Source: Telmatospirillum sp. (GTDB lineage: Bacteria; Pseudomonadota; Alphaproteobacteria; Rhodospirillales; Magnetospirillaceae). Taken from it: a stretch of DNA of 33,372 nt. Positions within the stretch are counted from its first letter, which is position 1. Every line of letters begins with the position of its first letter. Under the pieces are notes generated by a model. The model searched no databases. It was given only the letters and a program-made list of their open reading frames with translations, and had not been told where the DNA came from. The position numbers were made by a program, and so were the translations under genes. This document shows positions 7,064 to 16,049 of the stretch, in pieces. The DNA is taken from assembly GCA_031291415.1 (NCBI GenBank), contig JARLJB010000079.1, positions 1 through 33,372 on the forward strand. The letters run 5' to 3'.

Positions 7064-7412
7064 ACGGTTTCGCCGTTGGTTTCGCAAAACAACCGTCTTT
7101 AGAAAATCGTCCTGAACCGTCGGCCACCGTTTCCCGCGGGGGCGTACGGCGTGCATATATCTCGACGTTTTTTCCGTGTCATTCCCGCGAAAGCGGGAAT
7201 CCATGCGGCGCCAGTAACCATATCCGCCGTTTCTGGATTCCCGCTTTCGCGGGAATGACGACATCACTTTTCGCAGACCTTGGTTTCAAGGTTGCCCCTT
7301 GCCCTGACACGCCTGCGCCTTGCGGGAGAGGCGGCGCTCCGCGTCCGCGGGCGAGGGACTATCTGCGCTCCCTCCGCCCCCTCCGATCTCTTTTCATTCT
7401 GGAGACTTGCCC
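7064..7412. other. intergenic region before thiolase, 349 bases
   Basis: No gene is seen. The region contains the 26-bp-arm inverted repeat at 7178-7259, a small CCTTG/CAAGG hairpin near 7279-7292 and the thiolase ribosome site GGAG at 7401-7404. No copy of the TGACGTATA motif was found here, so the thiolase operon either has a different promoter or is read from merR. Confidence 0.6.
7178..7259. repeat. dispersed palindromic repeat (CCCGCGAAAGCGGGAATCC type)
   Basis: Arms 7178-7203 and 7234-7259 are perfect 26-base reverse complements around a 30-base loop. Each arm contains its own small palindrome, TTCCCGCGAAAGCGGGAA. This is a well-known type of interspersed palindromic repeat in proteobacterial genomes, often recognised by its translated shadow FPRKRESR. 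Here it separates the merR gene from the thiolase operon. No T tract follows, so a terminator role is uncertain. Confidence 0.85.
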
Positions 7413-8549
7413 ATGAAGACCGTGGTTATCGCGGGCTATGCCCGTTCGCCATTCGCGCCGGCCAAAAAAGGCGAGCTGGCCAAAGTCCGTCCCGACGAAC
7501 TCGCCGCCCAGGTGATCCGCGAGTTGATCAGTCGCAGCGGCGTCAATGCCGACGATATCGAAGACCTGATTCTCGGCTGCGCCTTTCCGGAAGGCGAACA
7601 GGGTCTCAACGTGGCCCGGCTGATCGGGCTCCTGGCCGGTTTGCCGCAATCGGTGGGTGGCGTCACCGTCAACCGTTTTTGCGGGTCCTCGATGCAGTCG
7701 GTGCACAGTGCGGCCGGCGCCATCCAGATGGGCGCCGGCGAGGTGTTCGTTTGCGCCGGTGTCGAGAGCATGACCCGCGTGCCGATGATGGGTTACAACC
7801 CGCTGCCGCATCCCGGTCTCTACGCCAGTCTGCCGGCCGCCTATATCGGCATGGGCGACACCGCCGAGAATGTTGCGAAACAGTGGGGCATCAGCCGCGA
7901 CGAGCAGGAGCGTTTCGCAGCCGCCAGCCACCAAAAGGCCGCGGCAGCCCAGGGGGAGGGACGCTTCAAGGACGAGATCGTCACCATTACCCACGGTAAC
8001 CGGAGCATCGATGTCGACGGCTGCATCCGGCCGGAAACGACGGCGGCGGGGCTGGCCGAGTTGAAACCGGCTTTCGACCAGGCCGGAACGGTGACGGCTG
8101 GCACCGCCTCGCCGCTGACCGATGGCGCCGCGGCGGTTCTGGTTTGCAGCCTCGACTATGCCGAGAAACACGGTCTTACGCCGCTGGCCAAGATCAAGAG
8201 CATCGCGGTGTCGGGCTGCGCTCCGGAAATCATGGGCATCGGTCCGGTCAAGGCCAGTGGCAAGGCCCTCGATCGGGCCGGGCTGACCGCCGGGCAGCTC
8301 GATCTGGTCGAGTTGAACGAGGCCTTCGCCTCGCAATCGCTGGCCTGCATCCGGGACCTCGGTCTCACCGAGGACCGCATCAACCTCGATGGCGGCGCCA
8401 TCGCCATCGGCCATCCTCTCGGCGCCACCGGAGCCCGTATCGTCGGCAAGGCGGCCTCGCTCCTGAAAAGAACCGGCGGACGTTATGGTCTGGCGACCCA
8501 GTGCATCGGCGGCGGCCAGGGCATCGCCACCGTTCTGGAGGCAGTGTGA
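7413..8549 (+). CDS. fadA: acetyl-CoA acyltransferase (3-ketoacyl-CoA thiolase)
   Basis: This 378-residue thiolase cleaves 3-ketoacyl-CoA with CoA to release acetyl-CoA, the last step of beta-oxidation. The nucleophilic Cys90 lies in VNRFCGSSMQS. The second active-site motif GGAIAIGHPLGATGAR and the C-terminal TQCIGGGQG with the second catalytic Cys are all present. The frame is open upstream to 7320, but the family N-terminus (MKTVVIAGYARSPF) and a GGAG ribosome site support ATG 7413. The stop overlaps the start of the next gene by one base (ATGA-type coupling), so thiolase and the dehydrogenase/hydratase are probably translated together as a complex. A biosynthetic acetyl-CoA acetyltransferase role cannot be excluded by sequence alone, but the context favours degradation. 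Confidence 0.93.
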   Translation: MKTVVIAGYARSPFAPAKKGELAKVRPDELAAQVIRELISRSGVNADDIEDLILGCAFPEGEQGLNVARLIGLLAGLPQSVGGVTVNRFCGSSMQSVHSAAGAIQMGAGEVFVCAGVESMTRVPMMGYNPLPHPGLYASLPAAYIGMGDTAENVAKQWGISRDEQERFAAASHQKAAAAQGEGRFKDEIVTITHGNRSIDVDGCIRPETTAAGLAELKPAFDQAGTVTAGTASPLTDGAAAVLVCSLDYAEKHGLTPLAKIKSIAVSGCAPEIMGIGPVKASGKALDRAGLTAGQLDLVELNEAFASQSLACIRDLGLTEDRINLDGGAIAIGHPLGATGARIVGKAASLLKRTGGRYGLATQCIGGGQGIATVLEAV

Positions 8550-10873
8550 TGACGGACATCCGCAAAGTCGCCGTGATCGGCGCCGGGGTCATGGGGGCCG
8601 GCATCGCCGCCCAGGTGGCCAATGCCGGCGTGCCGGTGGTGCTGCTCGATATCGTCAGGGAGGGCGCCGCCAACCGCAGCATCATCGCCGAAACGGCGGT
8701 GGAAAAGATGCTGAAAGCCGATCCGGCGCCCTTCATGAGCAAGACGGCGGCCCGGTTGATCACCACCGGCAACACCGAGGACCATCTGGCCCTGCTGGGT
8801 GACTGCGACTGGATCATCGAGGCGGTGATCGAACGCCCGGACATCAAGCAGGCGCTTTACCAGAAGATCGACACCGTCCGCAAAGCGGGTTCGGTGGTGT
8901 CGTCGAACACCTCGACGATTCCGCTGGCGACCTTGACCGACGGGCTCTCGGACGCCTTCGCCCGTGATTTCTGCATCACCCACTTCTTCAATCCGCCGCG
9001 CTACATGCGTCTGCTCGAAGTGGTCCAAGGCCCCGTCACGCGGCCCGAGGCCGTTGCCGCGGTCAGCCGCTTCTCCGACATCGCGCTTGGCAAGAGTGTG
9101 GTGGCCTGCAAGGACCGTCCCGGTTTTATCGCCAACCGTCTTGGCGTGTTCTGGATCCAGTGCGCGGTGACGGAAGCCATCGACCAGGGGCTGGAGGTCG
9201 AAGAGGCCGACGCGGTCATCGGCAAGCCGATGGGTATTCCGAAGACCGGCGTGTTCGGCCTGATCGATCTGGTCGGTCTCGACCTGATGCCGCACGTGAT
9301 GGACAGCATGATCGGCCTTTTGCCGGAGAGCGATCCATTGCACGCCGTTCACCGCGAGCAGCCTCTGGTTTCACGGATGATCGCCGAGGGCTACACCGGG
9401 CGGAAGGGCAAGGGCGGATTCTACCGTCTGAACCGGGTCGGAGGCGCCAAAGTGAAAGAGGCGATGTCGCTGACCAGCGGCGAGTACCGTCCGCAGATCA
9501 AGCCTGATCTCGAAGTCCTGACGGCGACGCGAGGCGATCTCAAGGGATTGCTGGCGTCATCCGATCGTCTTGGCCGTTACGCCCTGCGGGTGTTGGGCCG
9601 GACTCTGGCCTATGCCGCCGCTCTGGTGCCGGAGGCCGCCCTGGATATCGCCGCCGTCGATGAGGCGATGCGGCTTGGCTATAATTGGAAATGGGGCCCC
9701 TTTGAACTGATCGACCAGTTGGGCGCCGCCTGGCTGGCGCAGCATCTGGCGGCGGAAGGGCTGCCGGTCCCGGCCTTGCTGAGGTTGGCCGGCGATCGGA
9801 CGTTCTATCGGGTCGAGGCCGGCAAGCGCCAGTATCTCGGCACCGACGGCGATTACCACGACATCGTGCGGCCGGACGGCGTTCTGCTGCTGGCCGACCT
9901 CAAGCTCAGCCACCAGCCGGTCCTGAAGAACGGCTCGGCCAGTCTGTGGGACATCGGCGATGGCGTCGCCTGCTTCGAATTCACCAGCAAGATGAACGCG
10001 CTCGATCCCGACACCATGGCCTTGCTCGGCAAGAGCCTCAAACTCGTGGCCAAGCAGTTCAAGGCGCTGGTGGTCTATAACGAAGGCAGCAACTTCTCGG
10101 CCGGCGCCAATCTGGGCCTTGCGCTGTTTGCCGCCAACATCGCGGCCTGGACCGAAATCGAGCAATTGGTGGCGGCCGGGCAGGAAACCTACCGGGCGCT
10201 GAAATACGCTCCCTTCCCGGTGGTCGGCGCGCCGTCCGGCCTGGCCTTGGGCGGCAGTTGCGAAGTCCTTCTGCATTGCGACGCGGTGCAGGCGCACGCG
10301 GAAACCTATGTCGGTCTGGTCGAGTGCGGCGTCGGCCTGGTTCCCGGCTGGGGCGGCTGCAAGGAGATGTTGACCCGCTGGAGCGCCCCCGGCGTTTTGC
10401 CGAACGGCCCGATGCCGGCGGTCGCCAAGGTCTTCGAGACGATCAGTACGGCCACGGTCGCCAAGTCGGCGGCCGAGGCCAAGGAGCTTCTGTTCCTGCG
10501 CCCCTCCGACGGCATCACGATGAATCGCTACCGCCTGCTGGCCGATGCCAAGGCCAAAGCCCTGGAATTGGCCCGCGACTATGTGCCGCCGCAGCCGGTC
10601 GAGCTGACGTTGCCGGGCGAGTCGGCCCGTGTCGGACTGAAGATGGCGGCCGAGGGTTTCCATCGGCGCGGCATCGCCACCAAGCACGACCTGGTCGTCG
10701 CCGGAGCCCTGGCCGCCGTGCTGTCGGGCAACGGGGCGGACGTCACCAAACCGGTGAAGGAGGAAGAGGTCCTTGAGCTGGAACGCAGCCAGTTCATGCG
10801 TCTGGTTCGCCATCCGGCGACGCTGGCGCGCATCGAAAGTGTCCTCGAAACCGGCAAACCCTTGCGCAATTAG
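8549..10873 (+). CDS. 3-hydroxyacyl-CoA dehydrogenase/enoyl-CoA hydratase, FadN type
   Basis: This 774-residue bifunctional beta-oxidation enzyme has the dehydrogenase first and the hydratase last, the reverse of E. coli FadB and like Bacillus FadN. Residues 6-185 bind NAD (GAGVMGAG with G11, G13 and G16). ITHFFNPPRYMRLLEVV carries the dehydrogenase active-site His. Two 3HCDH C-terminal regions follow (about 187-290 and 345-400). The crotonase domain (about 460-700) has FSAGANLG and two Glu residues in the expected places (GGSCEVLLHCD and GLVECGVGLVPGWGG), so hydratase activity is plausible. ATG 8549 overlaps the thiolase stop. The 3-prime end is 11 bases from the acyl-CoA dehydrogenase gene, so the three form an operon. 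Confidence 0.92.
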   Translation: MTDIRKVAVIGAGVMGAGIAAQVANAGVPVVLLDIVREGAANRSIIAETAVEKMLKADPAPFMSKTAARLITTGNTEDHLALLGDCDWIIEAVIERPDIKQALYQKIDTVRKAGSVVSSNTSTIPLATLTDGLSDAFARDFCITHFFNPPRYMRLLEVVQGPVTRPEAVAAVSRFSDIALGKSVVACKDRPGFIANRLGVFWIQCAVTEAIDQGLEVEEADAVIGKPMGIPKTGVFGLIDLVGLDLMPHVMDSMIGLLPESDPLHAVHREQPLVSRMIAEGYTGRKGKGGFYRLNRVGGAKVKEAMSLTSGEYRPQIKPDLEVLTATRGDLKGLLASSDRLGRYALRVLGRTLAYAAALVPEAALDIAAVDEAMRLGYNWKWGPFELIDQLGAAWLAQHLAAEGLPVPALLRLAGDRTFYRVEAGKRQYLGTDGDYHDIVRPDGVLLLADLKLSHQPVLKNGSASLWDIGDGVACFEFTSKMNALDPDTMALLGKSLKLVAKQFKALVVYNEGSNFSAGANLGLALFAANIAAWTEIEQLVAAGQETYRALKYAPFPVVGAPSGLALGGSCEVLLHCDAVQAHAETYVGLVECGVGLVPGWGGCKEMLTRWSAPGVLPNGPMPAVAKVFETISTATVAKSAAEAKELLFLRPSDGITMNRYRLLADAKAKALELARDYVPPQPVELTLPGESARVGLKMAAEGFHRRGIATKHDLVVAGALAAVLSGNGADVTKPVKEEEVLELERSQFMRLVRHPATLARIESVLETGKPLRN

Positions 10874-10884
10874 GATCGTTCATC

Positions 10885-12675
10885 ATGCCCAATTACCAGG
10901 CTCCCTTGCGCGACATGCGCTTTGTTCTCTACGAACTGCACCAGGGCGACGCCCTTGCCCAGTTGCCGGGATTCGAGGATTTCACGCGGGACCTTCTCGA
11001 TCCCGTGCTCGACGAGGCGGCCAAGATCTGCGGTGAAGTCCTGGCGCCGCTCAACCGGGTCGGCGACGAGGAAGGTTGCCATCTGGAGAATGGCGTCGTG
11101 CGGACGCCGACCGGTTTCAAGGAAGCCTACAACCTGTTCCGCGAGGGCGGCTGGACCGGCATCGCCTGCGATCCGGACTATGGCGGGCAGGGGCTCCCGA
11201 AATCGGTCAATACCCTGGTCGAGGAGATGATCTGCTCGTCCAACCTTTCTTTCGGCATGTATCCAGGCCTGTCGCATGGCGCCTATCTTGCCTTGCATGC
11301 CCATGGCTCGGATGAGTTGAAGACCCGCTATCTGCCGAACATGGTGTCGGGCGAATGGGCCGGCACCATGTGCCTGACCGAACCGCACTGCGGCACCGAC
11401 CTCGGCCTTTGCCGTACCAAAGCCGTGCCGCAGGACGACGGCAGCTACAAGATCTCCGGTACCAAGATCTTTATCTCGGCCGGCGATCAGGATTTGACCG
11501 GGAACATCATTCACTTGGTGTTGGCGAGGCTGCCCGACGCCCCGAAAGGCATCAAGGGGATCAGCCTGTTTCTGGTGCCGAAGCATCTGGTCAAGGACGA
11601 CGGCGGTCTTGGCGCCGCCAACGGCGTCACCTGCGGCTCCATCGAGCACAAGATGGGAATCAAGGGGTCGGCCACTTGCGTGCTGAATTTCGACGAGGCG
11701 ACCGGCTGGCTGGTCGGCGAAGCGCACAAGGGCATGCGGGCCATGTTCACCATGATGAACACCGAACGACTGGCGGTCGGTATCCAGGGCCTGGGCCTGG
11801 CGGAAGCTTCCTATCAGGGGGCTGTCGCCTATGCCCGCGAGCGGTTGCAGGGACGCTCGCTGTCGGGGACCAAGCATCCCGACAAGTCGGCCGACCCGAT
11901 TATCGTGCATCCGGACATCCGGCGCATGCTGCTCACCATGCGGGCGACCACCGAGGGCTGCCGGGCGCTGGGCGGCTGGCTGGCCCACGCGCTTGACGTC
12001 GAACATCATTCCGGGGACACCGAGGCGCGTCAGGAAGCGGAAGAACTGGTTGCCCTGATGACGCCGGTGGTCAAGGCGCTGTTCACCGATCTTGGCTTCG
12101 AAGCCGCCAACTTCGGCATGCAGGTCTATGGCGGTCACGGCTACATCCGCGAGAACGGCATGGAGCAGTTCGTCCGCGACGCCCGTATCGCGCAGATCTA
12201 CGAAGGCACCAACGGCATTCAGGCGCTTGATCTGATCGGCCGCAAACTGCCGGCCCATGCCGGCCGCTATCTGCGGCGCTTCTTCCATCCGGTCGCCGAT
12301 CTGATCGCCCTCAAGGTCGAGGACGAGCAGCTTGGCGTCTTCGTTCAGCCCCTTGCCAAGGCTTTCGTCCGCTTGCAGCAGGCGACCGGCCAGATCGCCC
12401 GCGTCGGTCTTGCCAAGCCGGAAGAGGCGGCGGCGGCGGCTTCCGACTACCTGCGTCTGCTGGGGCTGGTGGCGCTTGCCTACATGTGGGTGCGCATGGT
12501 CGAAGTGGCCTTGCCCAAAGTGGGAACGGCCGAGGATGCCGATGGCTTCTACCGCGCCAAGATCGGTACGGCACGCTTCTTCCTCGACCGCGTGCTGCCG
12601 CAGACCGGCGCCCTGTTCTCGGCCATCATGGCCGGTGGGGCGTCGATGATGGAGTTCGAGGAGGCGGCGTTTTAG
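10885..12675 (+). CDS. acyl-CoA dehydrogenase with C-terminal extension
   Basis: This 596-residue FAD enzyme makes the trans-2 double bond in acyl-CoA, the first oxidative step of beta-oxidation. The N-terminal helical domain (about 35-150), the middle beta domain with MCLTEPHCGTDLGL (about 155-265) and the C-terminal helical domain (about 280-445) are in the usual order. An extra C-terminal domain of about 150 residues follows, typical of the larger acyl-CoA dehydrogenase subfamily that starts MPNYQAPLRDMRFVLYEL. The predicted catalytic base is Glu440 in IYEGTNGIQ. The gene begins 11 bases after the FadN-type gene. Its TAG stop at 12673 is the first base triplet of a long imperfect palindrome. 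Electrons would pass to ETF, whose genes are not in the window. Chain length is unknown. Confidence 0.92.
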   Translation: MPNYQAPLRDMRFVLYELHQGDALAQLPGFEDFTRDLLDPVLDEAAKICGEVLAPLNRVGDEEGCHLENGVVRTPTGFKEAYNLFREGGWTGIACDPDYGGQGLPKSVNTLVEEMICSSNLSFGMYPGLSHGAYLALHAHGSDELKTRYLPNMVSGEWAGTMCLTEPHCGTDLGLCRTKAVPQDDGSYKISGTKIFISAGDQDLTGNIIHLVLARLPDAPKGIKGISLFLVPKHLVKDDGGLGAANGVTCGSIEHKMGIKGSATCVLNFDEATGWLVGEAHKGMRAMFTMMNTERLAVGIQGLGLAEASYQGAVAYARERLQGRSLSGTKHPDKSADPIIVHPDIRRMLLTMRATTEGCRALGGWLAHALDVEHHSGDTEARQEAEELVALMTPVVKALFTDLGFEAANFGMQVYGGHGYIRENGMEQFVRDARIAQIYEGTNGIQALDLIGRKLPAHAGRYLRRFFHPVADLIALKVEDEQLGVFVQPLAKAFVRLQQATGQIARVGLAKPEEAAAAASDYLRLLGLVALAYMWVRMVEVALPKVGTAEDADGFYRAKIGTARFFLDRVLPQTGALFSAIMAGGASMMEFEEAAF

Positions 12676-12828
12676 TGTTCTGACACATTCAGATGATTCC
12701 GAAGTTCCACCCCACCCCAACCCCTCCCCATCAAGGGGAGGGGCCAAAGAGCAACGGCTCCCTCCCCCTTGTGGGGAGGGCTGGGGTGGGGGAATTGACG
12801 GGATTCATGCGTTTGCGTCGGAACACTA
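12673..12828. repeat. palindromic repeat, copy A (long imperfect hairpin)
   Basis: The core (about 12707-12792) is a C/G-rich inverted repeat with arms built from CCCCACCCC, CCCCTCCCC and AAGGGGAGGGG blocks. Outer sequence also pairs: TAGTGTTCTGAC at 12673-12684 matches the complement of GTCGGAACACTA ending at 12828 with one mismatch, and the bases between are partly complementary. The whole 156-base unit could fold into one hairpin or be a small non-autonomous mobile element. It starts on the stop codon of the acyl-CoA dehydrogenase gene and ends 25 bases before the thioesterase start. Related copies are at 29324-29411, 29761-29798 and 31702-31786. Confidence 0.7.
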
Positions 12829-12853
12829 GAAGCGCGATGCGGGAGATGTCGGC

Positions 12854-13414
12854 ATGACCCAATTGATCCGCCTGCTCTGGGTGATCATCGTTTCGCTGTT
12901 TCGCGGGCGGTTGGGGGCGTTCGATGAATCGCTGCTGGCCTTCCGGGTGATGCCGGCCGACATCGACATCAACCTGCATATGAACAACGCCCGCTACCTG
13001 GCGATGATGGATCTCGGCCGTTGGGACTTTATCCTGCGGTCGGGGTTCTGGCGCCGGGTTCTCAAGGCAAGGCTGCAACCGGTGATCGGCGGCGCCGTCG
13101 TCCGCTACCGCCGACCGCTGAAGCCGTTTCAGCCGTTTGTCCTCAAGACGCGTCTGATCACCTGGGACGAGCGGTGGCTCTATCTCGAACAGGACATCGA
13201 AAGCCGGGGCGTGCTGGCGTGTTCCTCGCAGGTCCGGGCCGCCTTCGTGGGGCCGGCGGGACTTGTGGCGCCGGCCGACGTCGCCGCCCTGATCGGCGTC
13301 AAGCAGGGACCGCCGCCCGCGCCGGCCTGGATTCAAAACTGGCGTGATTTCGACATCGGTCTGGAAAAACAACCGCCGCTTCCGGCGGCAGGGGAAATGT
13401 CATGCGCTCATTGA
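12854..13414 (+). CDS. hot-dog fold acyl-CoA thioesterase-like protein
   Basis: This 186-residue protein has a hydrophobic N-terminus (MTQLIRLLWVIIVSLF, possibly a membrane anchor) followed by a 4HBT-type hot-dog domain. Visible family features are DIDINLHMNNARYLAMMDLG (the Asp/His/Asn cluster of thioesterases of the THEM6/4HBT_2 type), then VVRYRRPLKPFQPFVLKTRL and LYLEQDIESRG. Such enzymes hydrolyse acyl-CoA to free acid. It sits behind the acyl-CoA dehydrogenase and overlaps the SDR gene by 13 bases, suggesting co-translation and a part in lipid degradation or in balancing the acyl-CoA pool. A GGGAG sequence lies upstream of ATG 12854. Exact substrate is not inferable. Confidence 0.85.
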   Translation: MTQLIRLLWVIIVSLFRGRLGAFDESLLAFRVMPADIDINLHMNNARYLAMMDLGRWDFILRSGFWRRVLKARLQPVIGGAVVRYRRPLKPFQPFVLKTRLITWDERWLYLEQDIESRGVLACSSQVRAAFVGPAGLVAPADVAALIGVKQGPPPAPAWIQNWRDFDIGLEKQPPLPAAGEMSCAH

Positions 13415-14223
13415 AGGATAAGACTCTGTTCATCTCCGGCGCCAGCCGCGGCATCGGCAAGGCCATCGCCCTCAAGGCGGCGGCCGACGGCGCCAACATC
13501 GTCATCGCCGCCAAGACCACCGAGGAACATCCCAAGCTGCCGGGAACCATCTTCAGCGCGGCCGAGGAGATCGTCGCAGCCGGCGGCAAGGCATTGCCTT
13601 TGGCCGTCGATATCCGCGAGCCCGAGCAGATTGCCGCTGCCGTGGAAAAGGCGGTCGAGGTTTTCGGCGGCATCGACATCCTGGTCAACAACGCCAGCGC
13701 CATCAATCTGACCGGGACACTGGAGACGCCGGCCAAGCGTTACGACCTGATGATGGACGTCAACGTCCGCGGCAGCTTCCTCTGTTCGCAGGCCTGCCTG
13801 CCGCATCTGAAAAAGGCGGAAAATCCGCATATTCTGATGATGTCTCCGCCGATTTCCCTGGAGCCCCGCTGGTTCGGCCCGCATCTCGCCTACACCATGA
13901 GCAAGTACGGCATGAGCATGTGCGTTCTGGGGCTGGCGGAAGAGTTCCGGGATGCCGGCGTCGCGGTCAACGCCCTGTGGCCGAAAAGCGTGGTGGCGAC
14001 GGCGGCGCTGGCCATGCTGGGCGATGCGGTCAAAACCGACTTTTGCCGCCGCCCGGATATCGTCGCCGATGCCGCCTATGCCCTGCTGACGCGGCCCAGC
14101 CGGTCGACGACCGGACGATTTTGGCTCGATGAGGAAATCCTCGCCGAGGAGGGGGTAACCGATTTCGCCGGCTATGCCGTCGCGCCCGGTCATCCCCTGC
14201 TGCCCGATCTGTTCCTGGGCTAG
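13402..14223 (+). CDS. short-chain dehydrogenase, HSDL2-like
   Basis: This 273-residue SDR enzyme has the NAD(P)-binding motif [16 protein letters not shown] at residues 11-26, then NNASAI, a catalytic Ser in MMSPP and the YTMSK active-site Tyr/Lys pair. The segment [15 protein letters not shown] after the nucleotide-binding strand is typical of the HSDL2 (hydroxysteroid dehydrogenase-like 2) group, which is linked to fatty-acid metabolism. The reaction is presumably NAD(P)-dependent oxidoreduction of a hydroxy- or keto-acyl compound. An AGGGGAA ribosome site precedes ATG 13402, inside the end of the thioesterase gene. The TAG stop overlaps the oppositely oriented fbp stop in a CTAG shared by both genes. 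Confidence 0.9.
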   Translation: MRSLKDKTLFISGASRGIGKAIALKAAADGANIVIAAKTTEEHPKLPGTIFSAAEEIVAAGGKALPLAVDIREPEQIAAAVEKAVEVFGGIDILVNNASAINLTGTLETPAKRYDLMMDVNVRGSFLCSQACLPHLKKAENPHILMMSPPISLEPRWFGPHLAYTMSKYGMSMCVLGLAEEFRDAGVAVNALWPKSVVATAALAMLGDAVKTDFCRRPDIVADAAYALLTRPSRSTTGRFWLDEEILAEEGVTDFAGYAVAPGHPLLPDLFLG

Positions 14224-15248
14224 ACCTCCGCCTTGCCGGCGGTCGCCTCATAGTCCTGGTGATAGCGTTCCAGCCGGTCCACCTCGTTTTTCGAACCGAG
14301 GATGACGCCGACCCGCTGGTGCAGGCCCGTCGGGTTGATGTCGAGAATCCGATCCTGGCCGGTGATGGCCCGTCCGCCGGCCTGCTCGACGATGAAGGCC
14401 ATGGGATTGGCTTCGTACATCAGGCGCAGCTTACCGCCTTGTTTGGTGTTCTTGTCATCGACGGGATACATGAAGACGCCGCCGCGGCAAAGGATGCGAT
14501 GAACCTCGGCGACCATAGCGGCAACCCAGCGCATGTTGAAATCCCGGCCGCGCGGCCCTTCGGCTCCGGCCAGGCATTCATCGATGTAGCGTTTCACCGG
14601 CGGTTCCCAAAAGCGGGCGCGCGAGGCGTTGATGGCGAATTCGCTGGCGTCCTCGGGGATCCGCATGTTGGGGTGGGTCAGCACGAAAACGCCGATGTTC
14701 TGGTCAAGGGTGAAGCCGTTCACCCCATGGCCGGTGGTCAGCACCAGCATGGTCGACGACCCGTAAATGGCATAGCCGGCCGCAACCTGCTTGACACCGG
14801 GTTGCAGGAACGATTCCAAGGTCTCTCCCGACGCGCCGTCGGGCAGTCGCAGGATCGAAAAGACACTGCCGACCGCGATGTTGATGTCGATGTTGGAAGA
14901 ACCGTCCAGCGGATCGAACAGCAACAGATAGCGGCCCGCCGAGCCGTGGACGACGTGGACGTCTTCCAGTTCTTCCGACGCCATGGCGGCATAATTCCCG
15001 CTTTGCGCCGTCATATGCAAAAAAATGTCGTTGGCCAGGACGTCCAGTTTCTTTTGTTCCTCGCCTTGCACGTTCTCGGTGCCGGCGACGCCCATGTTGC
15101 CGGCCATGGCGCCGCGGTTGACCTCGTGAGAGATCATCTTGCAGGTGGTCCGGATGTCGGTCAGCAGCGACGTCAGGGTGCCCGAACCGCCATAACGGTG
15201 CTGCCCTTCCATCAGGAACTGCGACAAGGTGACGCGCTTGTAGGACAT
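14220..15248 (-). CDS. fbp: fructose-1,6-bisphosphatase class I
   Basis: This 342-residue enzyme hydrolyses fructose 1,6-bisphosphate to fructose 6-phosphate in gluconeogenesis (and in the Calvin cycle where present). Class I features are visible: the metal-binding [16 protein letters not shown] motif, the preceding EELEDV segment, and [18 protein letters not shown]-like sequence near the C-terminus (here [18 protein letters not shown]). ATG 15248 ([12 protein letters not shown]) is chosen for the family N-terminus and a GGGGGA ribosome site; an in-frame ATG at 15323 would add 25 residues. It is convergent with the SDR gene and shares its stop region. mgsA lies upstream on the same strand, with a strong GC hairpin between. 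Confidence 0.93.
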   Translation of the reverse strand: MSYKRVTLSQFLMEGQHRYGGSGTLTSLLTDIRTTCKMISHEVNRGAMAGNMGVAGTENVQGEEQKKLDVLANDIFLHMTAQSGNYAAMASEELEDVHVVHGSAGRYLLLFDPLDGSSNIDINIAVGSVFSILRLPDGASGETLESFLQPGVKQVAAGYAIYGSSTMLVLTTGHGVNGFTLDQNIGVFVLTHPNMRIPEDASEFAINASRARFWEPPVKRYIDECLAGAEGPRGRDFNMRWVAAMVAEVHRILCRGGVFMYPVDDKNTKQGGKLRLMYEANPMAFIVEQAGGRAITGQDRILDINPTGLHQRVGVILGSKNEVDRLERYHQDYEATAGKAEV

Positions 15249-15356
15249 GTTTCCCCCAGGGATTGTGCTCTCTGTGGTTGTATGACCTGCTTGCGAGGTC
15301 TCTGCAAGGCGCGATTCATTCATGGTCCACCTGCTGGTCGAAGGAGAAACGGTGCT

Positions 15357-15384
15357 CGCGCGCCCGGCCGGACCGGGGCGCGCG
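15357..15384 (-). terminator. GC hairpin between mgsA and fbp
   Basis: CGCGCGCCCGG (15357-15367) pairs with CCGGGGCGCGCG (15373-15384) around a five-base loop with one bulged C. On the minus strand the hairpin starts 12 bases after the mgsA stop. Only a weak T run (GTTTC) follows, so it may be a partial terminator or simply a transcript-stabilising hairpin. Confidence 0.45.
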
Positions 15385-15396
15385 ATGAAAGACGAA

Positions 15397-15852
15397 TTAG
15401 TGTACGTCGCTTGGCACGAGGCGATGCACGTAGCTTTCGTAGTCGGTCTTGGTGGGGGCGTAGGTCTCGTCGGCGAACAGCGGACTGTTGATCACGAAGT
15501 CGGCCGTCGAGCGGGTCATCGCCAGCACGATATTGTAAACCGTCGACATGCGGGTCAGAGCCTTGATGTCGACGTCGTGGGGCTGATTGGTCATCGGATC
15601 GATGAAGAAGAACAGGATATCGAGCTTGCCGTCGGCGATCATTGCGCCCAACTGCTGGTCACCGCCCAACGGCCCGGATTTCAAGCATCCGATCTTCAGC
15701 GAGGGACAGGCCTTCATCAGAAGTGTCCCGGTGGTACCGGTGGCGACCAATTGATGGCCGGCCAATTTGCTTTCGTTGATTTTAACCCAATCCTGAAGAT
15801 CGGCTTTGCGGGCATCGTGGGCAACCAGCCCAATCCGTTTTCCTTTACTCAT
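15397..15852 (-). CDS. mgsA: methylglyoxal synthase
   Basis: This 151-residue enzyme converts dihydroxyacetone phosphate to methylglyoxal and phosphate, a bypass that relieves phosphate-limited or carbon-overloaded glycolysis. Family signatures are the N-terminal [12 protein letters not shown] (active-site His/Asp region), [27 protein letters not shown] (the catalytic Asp lies in GGDQQ) and [19 protein letters not shown] with the conserved Asp and His. The length is that of the bacterial family. The start ATG 15852 matches family N-termini, though the ribosome site is weak. It lies upstream of fbp on the same strand, so both genes acting on triose and hexose phosphates could be co-expressed if the intervening hairpin is leaky. 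Confidence 0.93.
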   Translation of the reverse strand: MSKGKRIGLVAHDARKADLQDWVKINESKLAGHQLVATGTTGTLLMKACPSLKIGCLKSGPLGGDQQLGAMIADGKLDILFFFIDPMTNQPHDVDIKALTRMSTVYNIVLAMTRSTADFVINSPLFADETYAPTKTDYESYVHRLVPSDVH

Positions 15853-16049
15853 CGATGATCTCGATCCATCCCATGGTGCTGACGATCAGAAACAATAAGC
15901 CGCGCCGTCTGAGGCGACAATCTTTACCGGTCGGTGGTGGACCTGACAGGCGGCAGCGGGGTGGTGACAGCCGGAGCGGCGGGCTTTAAAGTTGCGCGAT
16001 CGTTTTGCGACTCCGCTGCCTTCGGGCGGCCAGCGTTAGGATACCGCCC

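Noticed and set aside
7178-7259. CRISPR-like repeat pair upstream of the thiolase
   Set aside because: Only one inverted pair is present, without regularly spaced direct repeats; it matches a known dispersed palindromic repeat type.
10870-12747. 625-codon minus-strand open frame opposite the acyl-CoA dehydrogenase
   Set aside because: It is the complement of a gene with clear acyl-CoA dehydrogenase motifs and has no recognisable domains.
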